Shown here in pieces: positions 16,645 through 25,235 of a stretch of DNA of 64,000 bases; position 1 is the first letter of the stretch, and each line of letters begins with the position of its first letter. The stretch covers positions 613,465 to 677,464 of the forward strand of contig NZ_JAFCKS010000004.1 in NCBI RefSeq assembly GCF_018129995.1, written 5' to 3'. The position numbers and the translations under genes were made by a program. The notes under the pieces were generated by a model that was given only the letters and a program-made list of their open reading frames with translations, had not been told where the DNA came from and did not search any database. This stretch comes from Bradyrhizobium sp. SZCCT0153 (GTDB lineage Bacteria; Pseudomonadota; Alphaproteobacteria; Rhizobiales; Xanthobacteraceae).

Positions 16645-17869
16645 GCTCATGTTCTGCTCCCTTCTGACCATCCTGCCGGACTATCTCTACCGCCGCTATG
16701 CCCAGGGCAAGCGCTTCGGCAAGGAGATCACGTTCTTTTCCATCTGGTACGAGCTGCGCTGGGGCATCACCGGCTGCCTGATGCTCACGGTGTCGCTGAT
16801 CACCATGATCTTCTACTTTCATCCGGCGACCAACTCGGCGGCAATCTACTTCCGGACCGTGCCGATTCTTCCCGAGGGTTCGGGGCGCGTCGCCGAGGTC
16901 AAGGTCAGATACAGCCAGTCGGTGAAGCAAGGCGACGTCCTGTTCACGCTGGACAGTTCGAAACAGCAGGCCGCTCTGGAAACGGCCAGGAGCAAGGTTG
17001 CCGAAGTCGATGCTTCGCTGATTTCGGCGCGCGCCGACGTCGTCAAGGCCGAGGCTCAGCTGGAGGAGGCGAAATCCTCCTTTCAGCAGGCCAAGGACGA
17101 ACTGGATGTGAAATCCGAGCTGCAGCGTCGCAATCCCGGCATCGTGCCGCAGCGTGACATCGAGAAGTTGCAAGTGGTGGTCAACGGACGGCAAGCCGGT
17201 ATCGACGCCGCGAATGCCACACGGGAATCCGCGTCCTTGCGAGTCTCCACGCTGCTGCCCGCGGAGAGAGCCAGCGCCTCCGCCGCGATGGCGCAGGCAC
17301 AGGTCGATCTCGACAAGACCTTCGTTCGCGCCGGCGTCGATGGGCGGGTCGAACAGTTCTTCGTTCGGCCCGGCGATCTTGTTGCACAGATCATGCGACC
17401 AGCCGGTGTTTTGATACCGACAGAATCCGGCAAGGGTGGGCTGCAGGCCGGGTTTGGACAGATTGAAGCGGGGGTGATGAAGGTAGGGATGGTCGCGGAA
17501 GCGACCTGCATCTCCAAGCCGTGGGTGATCATTCCGCTCATTGTCACCGATGTGCAGGATTACATCGCCGCCGGCCAGGTCCAGGCTGGCCAGGAATTGA
17601 TTGAACTTCAGAATGCACGGAAGCCGGGTTCGATACTCGCCTTCCTGGAGCCGCTCTACAAAGGCGGCCTTGAAGGCGTCACTCCGGGGAGCAGCTGCAT
17701 CGTCAACGCCTACACCAGCAATCACGAGGAGATCTCGGCGAAGGAGACCAGCACCGTCCGCGCCATTGCCTTGCATGTCGTCGACGGCGTCGGGCTGGTG
17801 CATGCGATGCTGCTGCGCATTCAGGCGCTGCTGCTGCCGATCAAGACGCTGGTGCTCAGCGGACACTGA
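16637..17869 (+). CDS. HlyD/EmrA-type membrane fusion protein
   Basis: The 410-residue protein has a membrane helix at about 48-68 (CLMLTVSLITMIFYFHPA), a split lipoyl domain (first half around GSGRVAEVKVRYSQSVKQGDVLFTLDS, second half around DKTFVRAGVDGRVEQFFVRPGDLV) and a long coiled-coil hairpin between them (about 110-210). A C-terminal beta-barrel and a last hydrophobic stretch near MLLRIQALLLPIKTLVL follow. This is the periplasmic adaptor plan, yet no ABC or MFS pump gene is next to it; the neighbours are a two-helix membrane protein and a TAXI protein. Its pump partner, if any, is not in this operon. Confidence 0.8.
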   Translation: MFELMFCSLLTILPDYLYRRYAQGKRFGKEITFFSIWYELRWGITGCLMLTVSLITMIFYFHPATNSAAIYFRTVPILPEGSGRVAEVKVRYSQSVKQGDVLFTLDSSKQQAALETARSKVAEVDASLISARADVVKAEAQLEEAKSSFQQAKDELDVKSELQRRNPGIVPQRDIEKLQVVVNGRQAGIDAANATRESASLRVSTLLPAERASASAAMAQAQVDLDKTFVRAGVDGRVEQFFVRPGDLVAQIMRPAGVLIPTESGKGGLQAGFGQIEAGVMKVGMVAEATCISKPWVIIPLIVTDVQDYIAAGQVQAGQELIELQNARKPGSILAFLEPLYKGGLEGVTPGSSCIVNAYTSNHEEISAKETSTVRAIALHVVDGVGLVHAMLLRIQALLLPIKTLVLSGH

Positions 17870-17969
17870 TCGGGTTCGACGCGCTACCAAATCGAGCGGG
17901 CAAATTGCTCCAGGCGGAGTGAGATTAGCCCGTCCGGCCTGCGAACGTCATCTGTTCTGCGAGAGCCGC

Positions 17970-19289
17970 ATGGTCTCAGCGAGAATGCCGATATGGTTTC
18001 GTTTCGTCATCGTCGCCGGCTTGGTCGTGCTGGTTCTCGGGGCTGGCCTGTTCGGCTATCGCTGGTATTCCCGCCCGACGGTGCTGACTATCGCGGTCGG
18101 ATCCCTGGACCGGGAGGCCACACGGCTGGTAGCGGCGCTGGCGAGCCGGCTCGCTGCGGTCAATGCTCCGGTGCGCCTCAAGCTGGTCGAGACGACCAGC
18201 GCTGTTGACGCGGCCGATTTGTTTGCGGCCGAGAAGGTCGATCTCGCCGTCGTGCGCGGCGACGTCGGCGATCTGTCGCAGGCCCAGGCCGTCGTGGTGC
18301 TCGCCCATGCCGTCGTTCTGCTGGCGACTCCGCCGGGATCGTCCATCACCGACATCGCCGGCTTGAAGCGCACCAGCGTCGGCGTGATCGGCGGCGAGAT
18401 CAATCGCAAGATCGTCAACGTCCTGAGCGACGAATATGGCCTGGCCCGCGCCAACGTGACGTTCCGCAATCTCCAGCCGCCAGACGCGCGGCGCGCGCTG
18501 GACACCAAGGAGGTCCGGGCGATTCTGATCGTCGTTCCTCTCGCCGAAAAATACCTCGCTCTGTTGCGCGGCCTGTTTTTGCAGACGCCGAAGACCGCGC
18601 CGGTTCTGCTTCCCATCGATGCCGCCGGTGCCATCGCCGCGAAGCAGCGCGCATTTGAAAGCTTCGATGTCCCGAAGGGCACGTTGCGCGGTTCGCCTCC
18701 TGTCCCGAGCGAGGATATCACCACGCTGCGGGTCTCATTCTATGTGGTCGCGCAAAAGCAGCTCAGCGCAAAGGTGGCCGGCGGCCTGGCTGACGCGCTG
18801 ATGAAGGCGCGCAGGGACCTGCTCGGCGAATTGCCGATCCTCTCGCAAATGACAGCGCCGAGCACGGATTCGGACGCCTTCCTCCCGGTCCATCCCGGCG
18901 CCGCCGCGTTCTACAACGGCACACAGCAGAGCTTTCTGGACGAATGGGGAAACGCGATCTTCCTCGCGCCGATGATCCTGGGCGGGCTTGTGTCGGTGCT
19001 GGCGGCCGCGTGGAAATTCCTTCGGGCGGGCGATCCTTCGAAGGATGAGCACGACCTGGATTCGCTTTATGCGCTGGGTGCGCGGATACGCACGACCGGC
19101 GCGGAAACCGAACTGTCCGAGATCGAGGCCGAGATTGACCGGGTTCTCCAGGCGCAGCGGGCCAGGACGGCGGCGGGAGACGAGAACGCGCTCGATGTCA
19201 CGACCCTGAACGTTGCCGCGCATCGCCTTCAGAGCCTGATCCACGACCGCCGGATTCTGCTGTCGGCGCTGCCGGACTCGAGCGCTTGA
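17970..19289 (+). CDS. TAXI-family TRAP-type solute-binding protein, membrane-anchored
   Basis: The 439-residue protein starts with a membrane anchor (about 8-28, FRFVIVAGLVVLVLGAGLFGY) rather than a cleaved signal. A TAXI-type periplasmic domain follows (about 35-330: LTIAVGSLDREATRLVAALASRL, then KVDLAVVRGDVG and SITDIAGLKRTSVGVIGG). A second membrane helix (about 333-355, FLAPMILGGLVSVLAAAWKFL) and a helical cytoplasmic tail complete it. TAXI proteins normally deliver substrates to TRAP permeases, but no permease subunit is present; with both ends anchored and a histidine kinase next, a sensing role is possible (inference). ATG 17970 is chosen; ATG 17985 is also possible. Confidence 0.75.
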   Translation: MVSARMPIWFRFVIVAGLVVLVLGAGLFGYRWYSRPTVLTIAVGSLDREATRLVAALASRLAAVNAPVRLKLVETTSAVDAADLFAAEKVDLAVVRGDVGDLSQAQAVVVLAHAVVLLATPPGSSITDIAGLKRTSVGVIGGEINRKIVNVLSDEYGLARANVTFRNLQPPDARRALDTKEVRAILIVVPLAEKYLALLRGLFLQTPKTAPVLLPIDAAGAIAAKQRAFESFDVPKGTLRGSPPVPSEDITTLRVSFYVVAQKQLSAKVAGGLADALMKARRDLLGELPILSQMTAPSTDSDAFLPVHPGAAAFYNGTQQSFLDEWGNAIFLAPMILGGLVSVLAAAWKFLRAGDPSKDEHDLDSLYALGARIRTTGAETELSEIEAEIDRVLQAQRARTAAGDENALDVTTLNVAAHRLQSLIHDRRILLSALPDSSA

Positions 19290-19386
19290 GCGGCGCGGCC
19301 GAAGGGCGATAGAGGCGCAGTGCGTTAGCGCAAGAGTTGTGCTGTAATAGCCGCCGTTTAGACTTTTGAGGCTGCCGGGGAATAGA

Positions 19387-21291
19387 ATGAACGGGCGCAT
19401 TCCCATCGGCGCGGTCAACATGGTCTGGCCCGGGGTAGCTGCGCGTGTCGTCGTCTGCCTGCTGGTTTGGGCCATGCTGCCGGCCGCCGCGAGCAGCGAG
19501 CCGCGTGGCCAGCCCAAGCGCGTCCTCATGCTCCACTCCTTCGGACGCGACTTCAGACCATGGAGCGAATATGCCCGCACCATCCGGGCCGACCTCCAGC
19601 AGCAATCGCCGTGGCCAATCGACCTGCAGGAGCACACGCTCCTGACGGCGCGGTTCAACGATCCGGGTCCGGAGGCACCGTTCGTCGCCTATCTCCGCTC
19701 GCTTTATCGCGACAACCCGCCCGACATCGTGATGAGCATTGGGGCGCCGGCGGCAAGGTTTGTCCAGAAACATCGTGACCAGCTATTCCGCGACACGCCC
19801 ATGGTGCTGACGGCGGTCGAACAACGGCTGGTGAACCGCATCGAACTGACCGACAGCGACGTTGTCGTCGCCGTTCACAACGACTTCCCGGCGTTCTTCG
19901 GCAGTATTCTTCAAGTCATGCCGGAGACCGAGACGATTGCCGTCGTCATCGGCTCTTCGCCGCTTGAGAAGTTCTGGCTCGAGGAGATCAAGAGGGAAGC
20001 GAAGCCGTTCGAAAACCGGGTCGCATTCGTCTGGTATGCAGACTTGGCATTTGAACAGATTCTTCATCGGGCGTCGGCGCTTCCGCCGCATACGGTGCTG
20101 TTCTGGCATCTGATGTCCGTCGATGGCGCCGGTATCGCACACGAAGGTGATCTCGCGCTGCGCAGCCTGCATGCGGTCGCCAACGCGCCGATTTTTTCCT
20201 ACCAGGAGGCGTTCTTCGGTCACGACACCGTCGGCGGCCCGATGCATTCGATCGCGGGAGCGAGCCAGGCGACCGTCAACGTTGCGATCCGCCTTCTCGG
20301 CGGCGAGAAGCCCAGCGCGATCAAGATCGAGCCGCTTCGGTTCGCGTCGCCGAGATACGATTGGCGCGAGTTGCAGCGCTGGGGCATCAGCGAGAGCAAT
20401 CTGCCCGAGGGCAGCGATATCCTGTTTCGCGAGGCAACCATTTGGGACAGATATCGCTGGCAGCTGGTGCTGCTTGCCAGCGTGATCCTGATCCAGGGGG
20501 CGTTGATCAGCGGATTGCTCCATGAGCACCGCCGCCGCCGCCTAGCCGAGGTCGAGGCGCGCCAGCGGATGGTGGAGCTCGCCCATGTCAACCGCTACGC
20601 GGCCGCCGGCGAACTCACGACGTCGGTCGCGCACGAACTCAACCAGCCGCTGGGCGCCATCCTCACCAATGCGGAGACTGCGGAGCTCATGCTGAGGAGC
20701 ACCTCGCCGAACCTCCGGGAAATCGCCGATATTCTCGCCGACATCAAGCGGGACGACCAGCGCGCCAGTGAAGTGATACGCCGGCTTCGCAGCGTGCTGA
20801 AGAAGACGCCATTCGAGATCAGGGACATCGACCTCAATCAGACGGTGCGCGAGGCGATGGGATTTGTGGGCGATCTGGCGCGTGGACAGGGTGTGGTGTT
20901 GAATTATGTTCCGCCCCCGACCGAGCTGCACGTCAAGGGGGACCCTGTTCAACTGCAACAGGTCATGCTCAATCTCATCATGAACGCAATCGACGCGGTG
21001 TCCGACGCGGACCCGAGGAAGCGCGAAATCAGCGTCACGGCGGTCCACGCCGGCAGCCATGCCGAGATCAAGGTCGCCGACAACGGGCAGGGCATTGCGC
21101 CCGGCGACCTGAATACGATCTTCGATCCGTTTTTCTCCACCAAGCCGCAAGGCATGGGCATGGGGCTGGCCATCGTCCGCACCATTGTCGAGGCGCATCA
21201 AGGGCGTATCGCCGCTGAAAATCAGCCATCGGGGGGCGCGCTCTTCACCGTTAGGCTTCCGATCGGTCGCGGCAGCGCGAAATCGGCTTGA
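19387..21291 (+). CDS. Sensor histidine kinase with periplasmic ABC-substrate-binding-like sensor
   Basis: The 634-residue protein has a signal or anchor helix (about 15-38), then a periplasmic domain of the ABC_sub_bind-like type (about 45-350: KRVLMLHSFGRDFRPWSEYARTI, PDIVMSIGAPAARFV and FSYQEAFFGHDTVGG). A membrane helix (about 358-378) leads to a HisKA domain with phospho-His416 in SVAHELNQPLGAIL and an HATPase_c domain with N box MLNLIMNAIDAV, VADNGQGI, a DPFFSTKPQGMGMGL lid and G2. No response regulator follows it; the unpaired regulators at 2636 and 3452 are candidates. ATG 19387 has GGGGAA upstream. It may be transcribed with the preceding three genes (97-base gap). Confidence 0.85.
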   Translation: MNGRIPIGAVNMVWPGVAARVVVCLLVWAMLPAAASSEPRGQPKRVLMLHSFGRDFRPWSEYARTIRADLQQQSPWPIDLQEHTLLTARFNDPGPEAPFVAYLRSLYRDNPPDIVMSIGAPAARFVQKHRDQLFRDTPMVLTAVEQRLVNRIELTDSDVVVAVHNDFPAFFGSILQVMPETETIAVVIGSSPLEKFWLEEIKREAKPFENRVAFVWYADLAFEQILHRASALPPHTVLFWHLMSVDGAGIAHEGDLALRSLHAVANAPIFSYQEAFFGHDTVGGPMHSIAGASQATVNVAIRLLGGEKPSAIKIEPLRFASPRYDWRELQRWGISESNLPEGSDILFREATIWDRYRWQLVLLASVILIQGALISGLLHEHRRRRLAEVEARQRMVELAHVNRYAAAGELTTSVAHELNQPLGAILTNAETAELMLRSTSPNLREIADILADIKRDDQRASEVIRRLRSVLKKTPFEIRDIDLNQTVREAMGFVGDLARGQGVVLNYVPPPTELHVKGDPVQLQQVMLNLIMNAIDAVSDADPRKREISVTAVHAGSHAEIKVADNGQGIAPGDLNTIFDPFFSTKPQGMGMGLAIVRTIVEAHQGRIAAENQPSGGALFTVRLPIGRGSAKSA

Positions 21292-21351
21292 TACCGCCGT
21301 ATCGCTCTGGCGTCGCAGCAGGTTTCCTCCCCGCGCCGGATGCGCGTTCCT

Positions 21352-21365
21352 TTGATCTTGATCAA
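21352..21365. promoter_or_regulatory. FixK/FNR-type box before DUF3300 operon
   Basis: TTGATCTTGATCAA is a perfect TTGAT-N4-ATCAA palindrome. It is centred about 62 bp ahead of the DUF3300 start at 21421 and 61 bases after the kinase stop. Confidence 0.8.
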
Positions 21366-21420
21366 TGAAGGCTGTTGACCTTCCAGGATGCTCGCGCTGC
21401 GAGGCCCGAGGGAGGATGTG

Positions 21421-23058
21421 ATGTTTCGTTGCGGCAAGACCTTGATCGCGATGGCGCTGCTGCTGGCGATCCCGGTCGCTGCGGTCGCTCAAACGGCTGG
21501 CACCCCGACTGCCCCGGGCGGTCAGGCACAACCGTCAAGCCAGCCGCCGCCGACTGTCGAGTTGCTCAAGCCCGAGCAGCTCGAGGCACTGGTGGCGCCG
21601 ATCGCGCTCTATCCCGACGAACTGCTCGCCAATGTGCTGGCGGCATCCACCTATCCTCTGGAAGTCGTGCAGGCCGATCGCTGGCTGAAAGAGCGCAAGA
21701 CCCTGATGGGCGATGCCCTGAAGACCGAGGTCGAGAAGCAATCCTGGGACGACAGCGTCAAGGCACTGGCCTCGACCGCCGACGTCCTCACGATGATGAG
21801 TGACAAGCTCGACTGGACCAAGGCGCTCGGCGACGCCGTGCTGGCGCAGCAGCCGGACGTGATGGATGCGGTCCAGCGGCTCCGTTCCAAGGCCTTTGAC
21901 AACAAGAAGCTGGTCACCACCAAGCAGCAGAAGGTCAGCGTCCAGACCCAGGAGAGCAGGCAGGTGATCGTGATCGAACCGGCCGTATCAGATACGATGT
22001 ACGTGCCGTATTACGAGCCGGCGACGGTCTACGGCGAGTGGCCCTACGCGGAGTATCCGCCGTATTACTTCGGTTACCCGTCCTACATTGGTGCGGGCGT
22101 CGTCGCGGCGGGTCTCGCCTTCGGCACGGCCTGGGCCATTGGCCGCTGGGGCAATTATTGGGGCGGTGGCTGCAACTGGGGCAACCGCAACGTCTACATC
22201 AATCACCGAACCACCAACGTTGGAAATGGCTGGCAACACAATCCGTCGCATCGCCAGGGCGTTCGCTACAACAACGCAAATGTTCAGCAGCGCTTCGGCA
22301 ATAGCAACCTGAAGGCCGGTGCCTCCGACCGGATGGATTTCCGCGGACGCGACGGACAGCAAGTGTTGAAGCCGGGACAGGACCGGGCAGGTTCTGGAGA
22401 TCGTGCGGGAGATCGTGCAGGAGACCGCGCCGGCGATCGAGGTGGCCAGGGTGCGGGGGATCGCGCCAAGGGCGGAGGTGATCGTGCGGCCAAGGGTGGT
22501 GCCAAGAATGCCGGTGCCAAAAATGCGGGTGCCAAAAATGCCGGTGCCAAGAGCGCCGGCAACAAAGCAGGCGGTGGCAAGGGCGGTGCTGCGGCTGCGA
22601 ACCGTGGTGGCGGCAGCTCACGCGGCGGAAGTGCGCTGAACGTATCGTCGGGCCGCTCGGCGGCGGCGGCGTCGGCCCGCGGTCACGCCAGCATGGCGAG
22701 CGCGGGGCCGCGTGGCGGCGGTGGCGGCGCCAGCTTCGCCGGCCGCGGTGGTGGCGGTGGAGGCGGCCGCGGCGGTGGTGGCGGCGGGCGCCGTTCCGAC
22801 ATCTCGCTGAAGCACGATGTCGTCTTGCTTGGCCATCTCGCAAACGGACTCGGCTATTATCGCTTCAACTATATCGGCAGCGACAAGGCCTATGTCGGCG
22901 TCATCGCGCAGGAGGTCGAGGAGGTGATGCCGAAAGCTGTCACCCGCGGAGCGGACGGTTATCTCCGGGTCTATTACGAAAAGCTCGGTCTTAAATTCCG
23001 CACCTACCGCGATTGGCTCGCCGGCGGCGCGAAGATTCCTGCGGAGGTGACGCCATGA
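21421..23058 (+). CDS. Exported DUF3300 protein with repeat linker and C-terminal S74-type chaperone domain
   Basis: The 545-residue protein has four parts. A signal peptide ends near AVAQ (24). A DUF3300 domain follows (about 50-245: LEALVAPIALYPDELLANVL, STYPLEVVQADRWL and YVPYYEPATVYGEWPY). A low-complexity linker (about 320-455) carries GDRA and GAKNA repeats and Gly-rich stretches. The last part is a domain (459-545) with SDISLKHD, GYYRFNYIG, KAYVGVIAQEV and GYLRVYYEKLG that looks like the intramolecular chaperone of tail-fibre proteins (Peptidase_S74), including the Ser459-Asp460 and Lys464 positions. ATG 21421 is chosen for the AGGGAGGA just upstream; ATG 21388 is weaker. The DUF2950 gene overlaps its stop. 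The roles of DUF3300/DUF2950 are unknown. Confidence 0.8.
   Translation: MFRCGKTLIAMALLLAIPVAAVAQTAGTPTAPGGQAQPSSQPPPTVELLKPEQLEALVAPIALYPDELLANVLAASTYPLEVVQADRWLKERKTLMGDALKTEVEKQSWDDSVKALASTADVLTMMSDKLDWTKALGDAVLAQQPDVMDAVQRLRSKAFDNKKLVTTKQQKVSVQTQESRQVIVIEPAVSDTMYVPYYEPATVYGEWPYAEYPPYYFGYPSYIGAGVVAAGLAFGTAWAIGRWGNYWGGGCNWGNRNVYINHRTTNVGNGWQHNPSHRQGVRYNNANVQQRFGNSNLKAGASDRMDFRGRDGQQVLKPGQDRAGSGDRAGDRAGDRAGDRGGQGAGDRAKGGGDRAAKGGAKNAGAKNAGAKNAGAKSAGNKAGGGKGGAAAANRGGGSSRGGSALNVSSGRSAAAASARGHASMASAGPRGGGGGASFAGRGGGGGGGRGGGGGGRRSDISLKHDVVLLGHLANGLGYYRFNYIGSDKAYVGVIAQEVEEVMPKAVTRGADGYLRVYYEKLGLKFRTYRDWLAGGAKIPAEVTP
22396..22443 (+). repeat. 12-bp in-frame tandem repeats (Gly-Asp-Arg-Ala)
   Basis: Four imperfect copies of a 12-base unit encode GDRA/GDRG inside the DUF3300 linker. 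They are coding repeats and can be expected to vary in copy number between strains. Confidence 0.8.
22498..22557 (+). repeat. 15-bp in-frame tandem repeats (Gly-Ala-Lys-Asn-Ala)
   Basis: Four near-identical 15-base units encode GAKNA, GAKNA, GAKNA and GAKSA in the DUF3300 linker. The low divergence between copies suggests recent slippage. Confidence 0.85.
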
Positions 23059-23972
23059 TGGGCTTGAATACGGTTCATCGTGCGGTTGTGCCGGCCATCA
23101 TGGCACTGGCGCTCATGGGTTCGCCGTCGCTCGCGCAGCAGTCCTATCCGACACCGGAGGAAGCAGCGGCGGCGCTCGCCACCGCCGTCAAGAGCGGGCC
23201 GGACAGGGCCATCCTGAAAGTGCTCGGCAGCGCCGCCGACGACATCGTCTCGTCCGGCGACGAGGTGGCCGACGTCGACATCCGGAAACGCTTCACCTCG
23301 ATGTACGATGCGAAACATTCGATCAAGGCGGAGGGTAACAAGAAAGCGACGCTGATGCTGGGGCCGGACGACTTCCCGTTCCCGATCCCGCTCGTCAACA
23401 CCAAGACCGGCTGGGAGTTCGACACCGCCGAAGGCCGCATCGAGATCCTGTATCGCCGTATCGGCCGCAACGAGCTCGACGCGATCCAGACCAGCCTCGC
23501 CTTTGTCGATGCGGAGAACGAGTACGCCGATAAGGATCGCGGCGAGGGAGCCGGCGTGTACGCACAGCGCATCGTCAGCAGTGCGGGCAAGAAGGATGGG
23601 TTGTTCTGGCGCGACGACAGTGACCCGAGCCCGCTCGGCGCACTGGCGGCACAGGCTTCGACCGAGGGCTACAAGGCCGAGGAGGGGCCGGCGCCCTATC
23701 ACGGCTACTATTTCCGCATCCTGAAGGGGCAGGGCGCAAACGCGCCGGGCGGCGTGCTCAACTATGTCGTCAAAGGCAAGATGATCGGGGGCTTTGCGCT
23801 GATCGCCTGGCCTGCCGAGTACGGCAATTCCGGAGTGATGACCTTCCTGGTCAACCATGCGGGCATCGTCTATCAGAAGGATCTGGGGACTCGGACCAAG
23901 GTCCTCGCTCCCCGCATGACCGAGTTCGATCCGGACCAGACCTGGAAGAAGGTCGATGCTGCAAAACCCTGA
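23055..23972 (+). CDS. Exported DUF2950 protein
   Basis: The 305-residue protein has a signal peptide (VPAIMALALMGSPSLAQQ) and the DUF2950 pattern: YPTPEEAAAALATAVKSGP, LGSAADDIVSSGDEVAD, GWEFDTAEGRIEILYRRIGRNEL, then EGPAPYHGYYFRILKGQG and GFALIAWPAEYGNSGVMTFLVN. DUF2950 genes often sit beside DUF3300 genes, as here; both are predicted periplasmic and of unknown function. ATG 23055 overlaps the DUF3300 stop with GGAGGTGA ahead, so the pair is translationally coupled and both depend on the FixK-type box at 21352. Confidence 0.85.
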   Translation: MMGLNTVHRAVVPAIMALALMGSPSLAQQSYPTPEEAAAALATAVKSGPDRAILKVLGSAADDIVSSGDEVADVDIRKRFTSMYDAKHSIKAEGNKKATLMLGPDDFPFPIPLVNTKTGWEFDTAEGRIEILYRRIGRNELDAIQTSLAFVDAENEYADKDRGEGAGVYAQRIVSSAGKKDGLFWRDDSDPSPLGALAAQASTEGYKAEEGPAPYHGYYFRILKGQGANAPGGVLNYVVKGKMIGGFALIAWPAEYGNSGVMTFLVNHAGIVYQKDLGTRTKVLAPRMTEFDPDQTWKKVDAAKP

Positions 23973-24423
23973 GCGACGCACGGAGATATCGCGCCGGCTG
24001 CTTGGGCGTCTCGCACCACTCGTGTTGCTCGCGCTCCTCGCCTCGATGACCCCCTCGTTCGCGCAGGCGTCCGCCCAGGTCCGCGTCAAGATCGTCAAGG
24101 CGGGGCTGCTCTTGGGTGGTGGCGCCGGCAGCGGGGTGCTGACTTATCGGGGCCGCCATTATCCATTCCGTGTCACCGGGTTGAGCTTGGGTTTCACCGC
24201 CGGCGCCACGGTTGGACGGCTCGAGGGCCGGGCTTCAGGAATTCGAGAGGTCGGCGATTTTGCCGGTACGTACAGCTCGGTCGGCGGCGGAGCCGCCCTG
24301 ATCGGCGGCATCAACGGCGTTCAGTTGCGCAACGACAGAGGTGTCACGATGGTGCTGCAGGGACCAAAGGCCGGGCTGGAGTTCGCCGCCAACCTCAGCT
24401 CGATCATGATCTCCCTGAGGTGA
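23956..24423 (+). CDS. Gly-rich exported protein, remotely EipA/DUF1134-like (copy 2)
   Basis: The 155-residue paralogue of 14293-14727 shares the domain motifs GLLLGGGAGSGVLTYRGRHYP, FRVTGLSLGFTAGAT, DFAGTYSSVGGG, NDRGVTMVLQGPKAG and a beta-strand end IMISLR. The N-terminus has a hydrophobic signal (LAPLVLLALLASMTPSFAQ) after a basic stretch. The ATG at 23956 lies within the last codons of the DUF2950 gene (17-base overlap), so expression is coupled. Both copies close operons that start with a FixK-type box, which argues for a common envelope function at low oxygen (inference). Confidence 0.62.
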   Translation: MLQNPERRTEISRRLLGRLAPLVLLALLASMTPSFAQASAQVRVKIVKAGLLLGGGAGSGVLTYRGRHYPFRVTGLSLGFTAGATVGRLEGRASGIREVGDFAGTYSSVGGGAALIGGINGVQLRNDRGVTMVLQGPKAGLEFAANLSSIMISLR

Positions 24424-24570
24424 GCGTGCAGCGGCGAAATGGGGACCTCACATCCAGCGCCCCCTGACGCCTTTTCGCTCGCAACGCCACTGCTCCGATG
24501 ACGGGGCGTAATTGACTGGGCTTTCAGATCACGAGCTCGAATTTCTCGCGCGGCAGAAACTGATCTGAAG

Positions 24571-24921
24571 CTATTGTCGGGCAGCGATTGCGGTCATCTC
24601 GAGTTTGACGCCCGGACCGAGATCGGCCACGCCGATTGCGGCGCGCGCCGGCAGATGAGCTTCTGCGAAGTGCGCCTTCCAGGCCGCATTGAACTCTGCC
24701 TTCTCCTTGAGGTCGGCCATGTAGATGGTGACCTGCAAGACGTTGGCGAGATCGGACCCGAGGGTCTTCAGCAGGTGGGCCAATTGTCCGAGGACGTCGT
24801 ATGCCTGGCCCGACATATCGAGACTCGTGTCCTCGGGGACGATGCCACCGATGTAAAGCACGCCGTTATGCTCGACCACTTCGTGGAGCAGACCCTCGTA
24901 AGGCAAGACGCGCTTGATCAT
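24571..24921 (-). CDS. RidA/YjgF/YER057c/UK114 family protein
   Basis: The 116-residue protein has the single-domain RidA plan: MIKRVLPYEGLLHEVVEHNGVLYIGGIVP, a middle helix QLAHLLKTLGSDLANVLQVTIYM and LPARAAIGVADLGPGVKLEM with the Arg in PARAAIG that binds the substrate carboxylate in active members. Canonical RidA hydrolyses reactive enamine/imine products of PLP enzymes; subfamily members may differ. ATG 24921 matches the family start; the ATG at 24963 adds 14 residues without family support. The adjacent 147 bases to the EipA-like stop hold nothing recognisable. Confidence 0.82.
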   Translation of the reverse strand: MIKRVLPYEGLLHEVVEHNGVLYIGGIVPEDTSLDMSGQAYDVLGQLAHLLKTLGSDLANVLQVTIYMADLKEKAEFNAAWKAHFAEAHLPARAAIGVADLGPGVKLEMTAIAARQ

Positions 24922-25235
24922 GACGAAACCGATGTTGCTGTGAGGACCGGCGGCATATCGCACATTTCAATGTCGGTGTCGTTGCAAGAGATGGCGTACG
25001 CCTGCGAAAGGGCCACTCCGATCGTGGTCAGATAAAGTATTGAAAATAAAGGAACAAATTGACCTGCGAATCGTCGTCATCGCTCTGGCGAAGGTCACCA
25101 GCCTCTCATTGCGCACGAGGGCCCGGCATTTCCGCAGGCCTTGACCCTGACGACATCGGAAAGTGGATCGGTATACTGGCACCCGAATGACGCGGGGCTG
25201 CCGGACCATGCCGTGCCCGGAACAAGGATCAGACG
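24922..25235. other. Intergenic region, nothing recognised
   Basis: This spacer is divergent between the RidA-type gene and the molybdoenzyme gene. I find no ORF with coding character, no TTGAT-N4-ATCAA box, no CTAAC repeat array and no clear hairpin. An AT-rich patch near 25030-25060 may hold a promoter. Confidence 0.4.

Noticed and set aside
22396..22557. Short tandem repeats that could suggest a CRISPR-like or non-coding repeat
   Set aside because: Units are 12 and 15 bases, in frame and without unique spacers; they encode GDRA and GAKNA in the DUF3300 linker.
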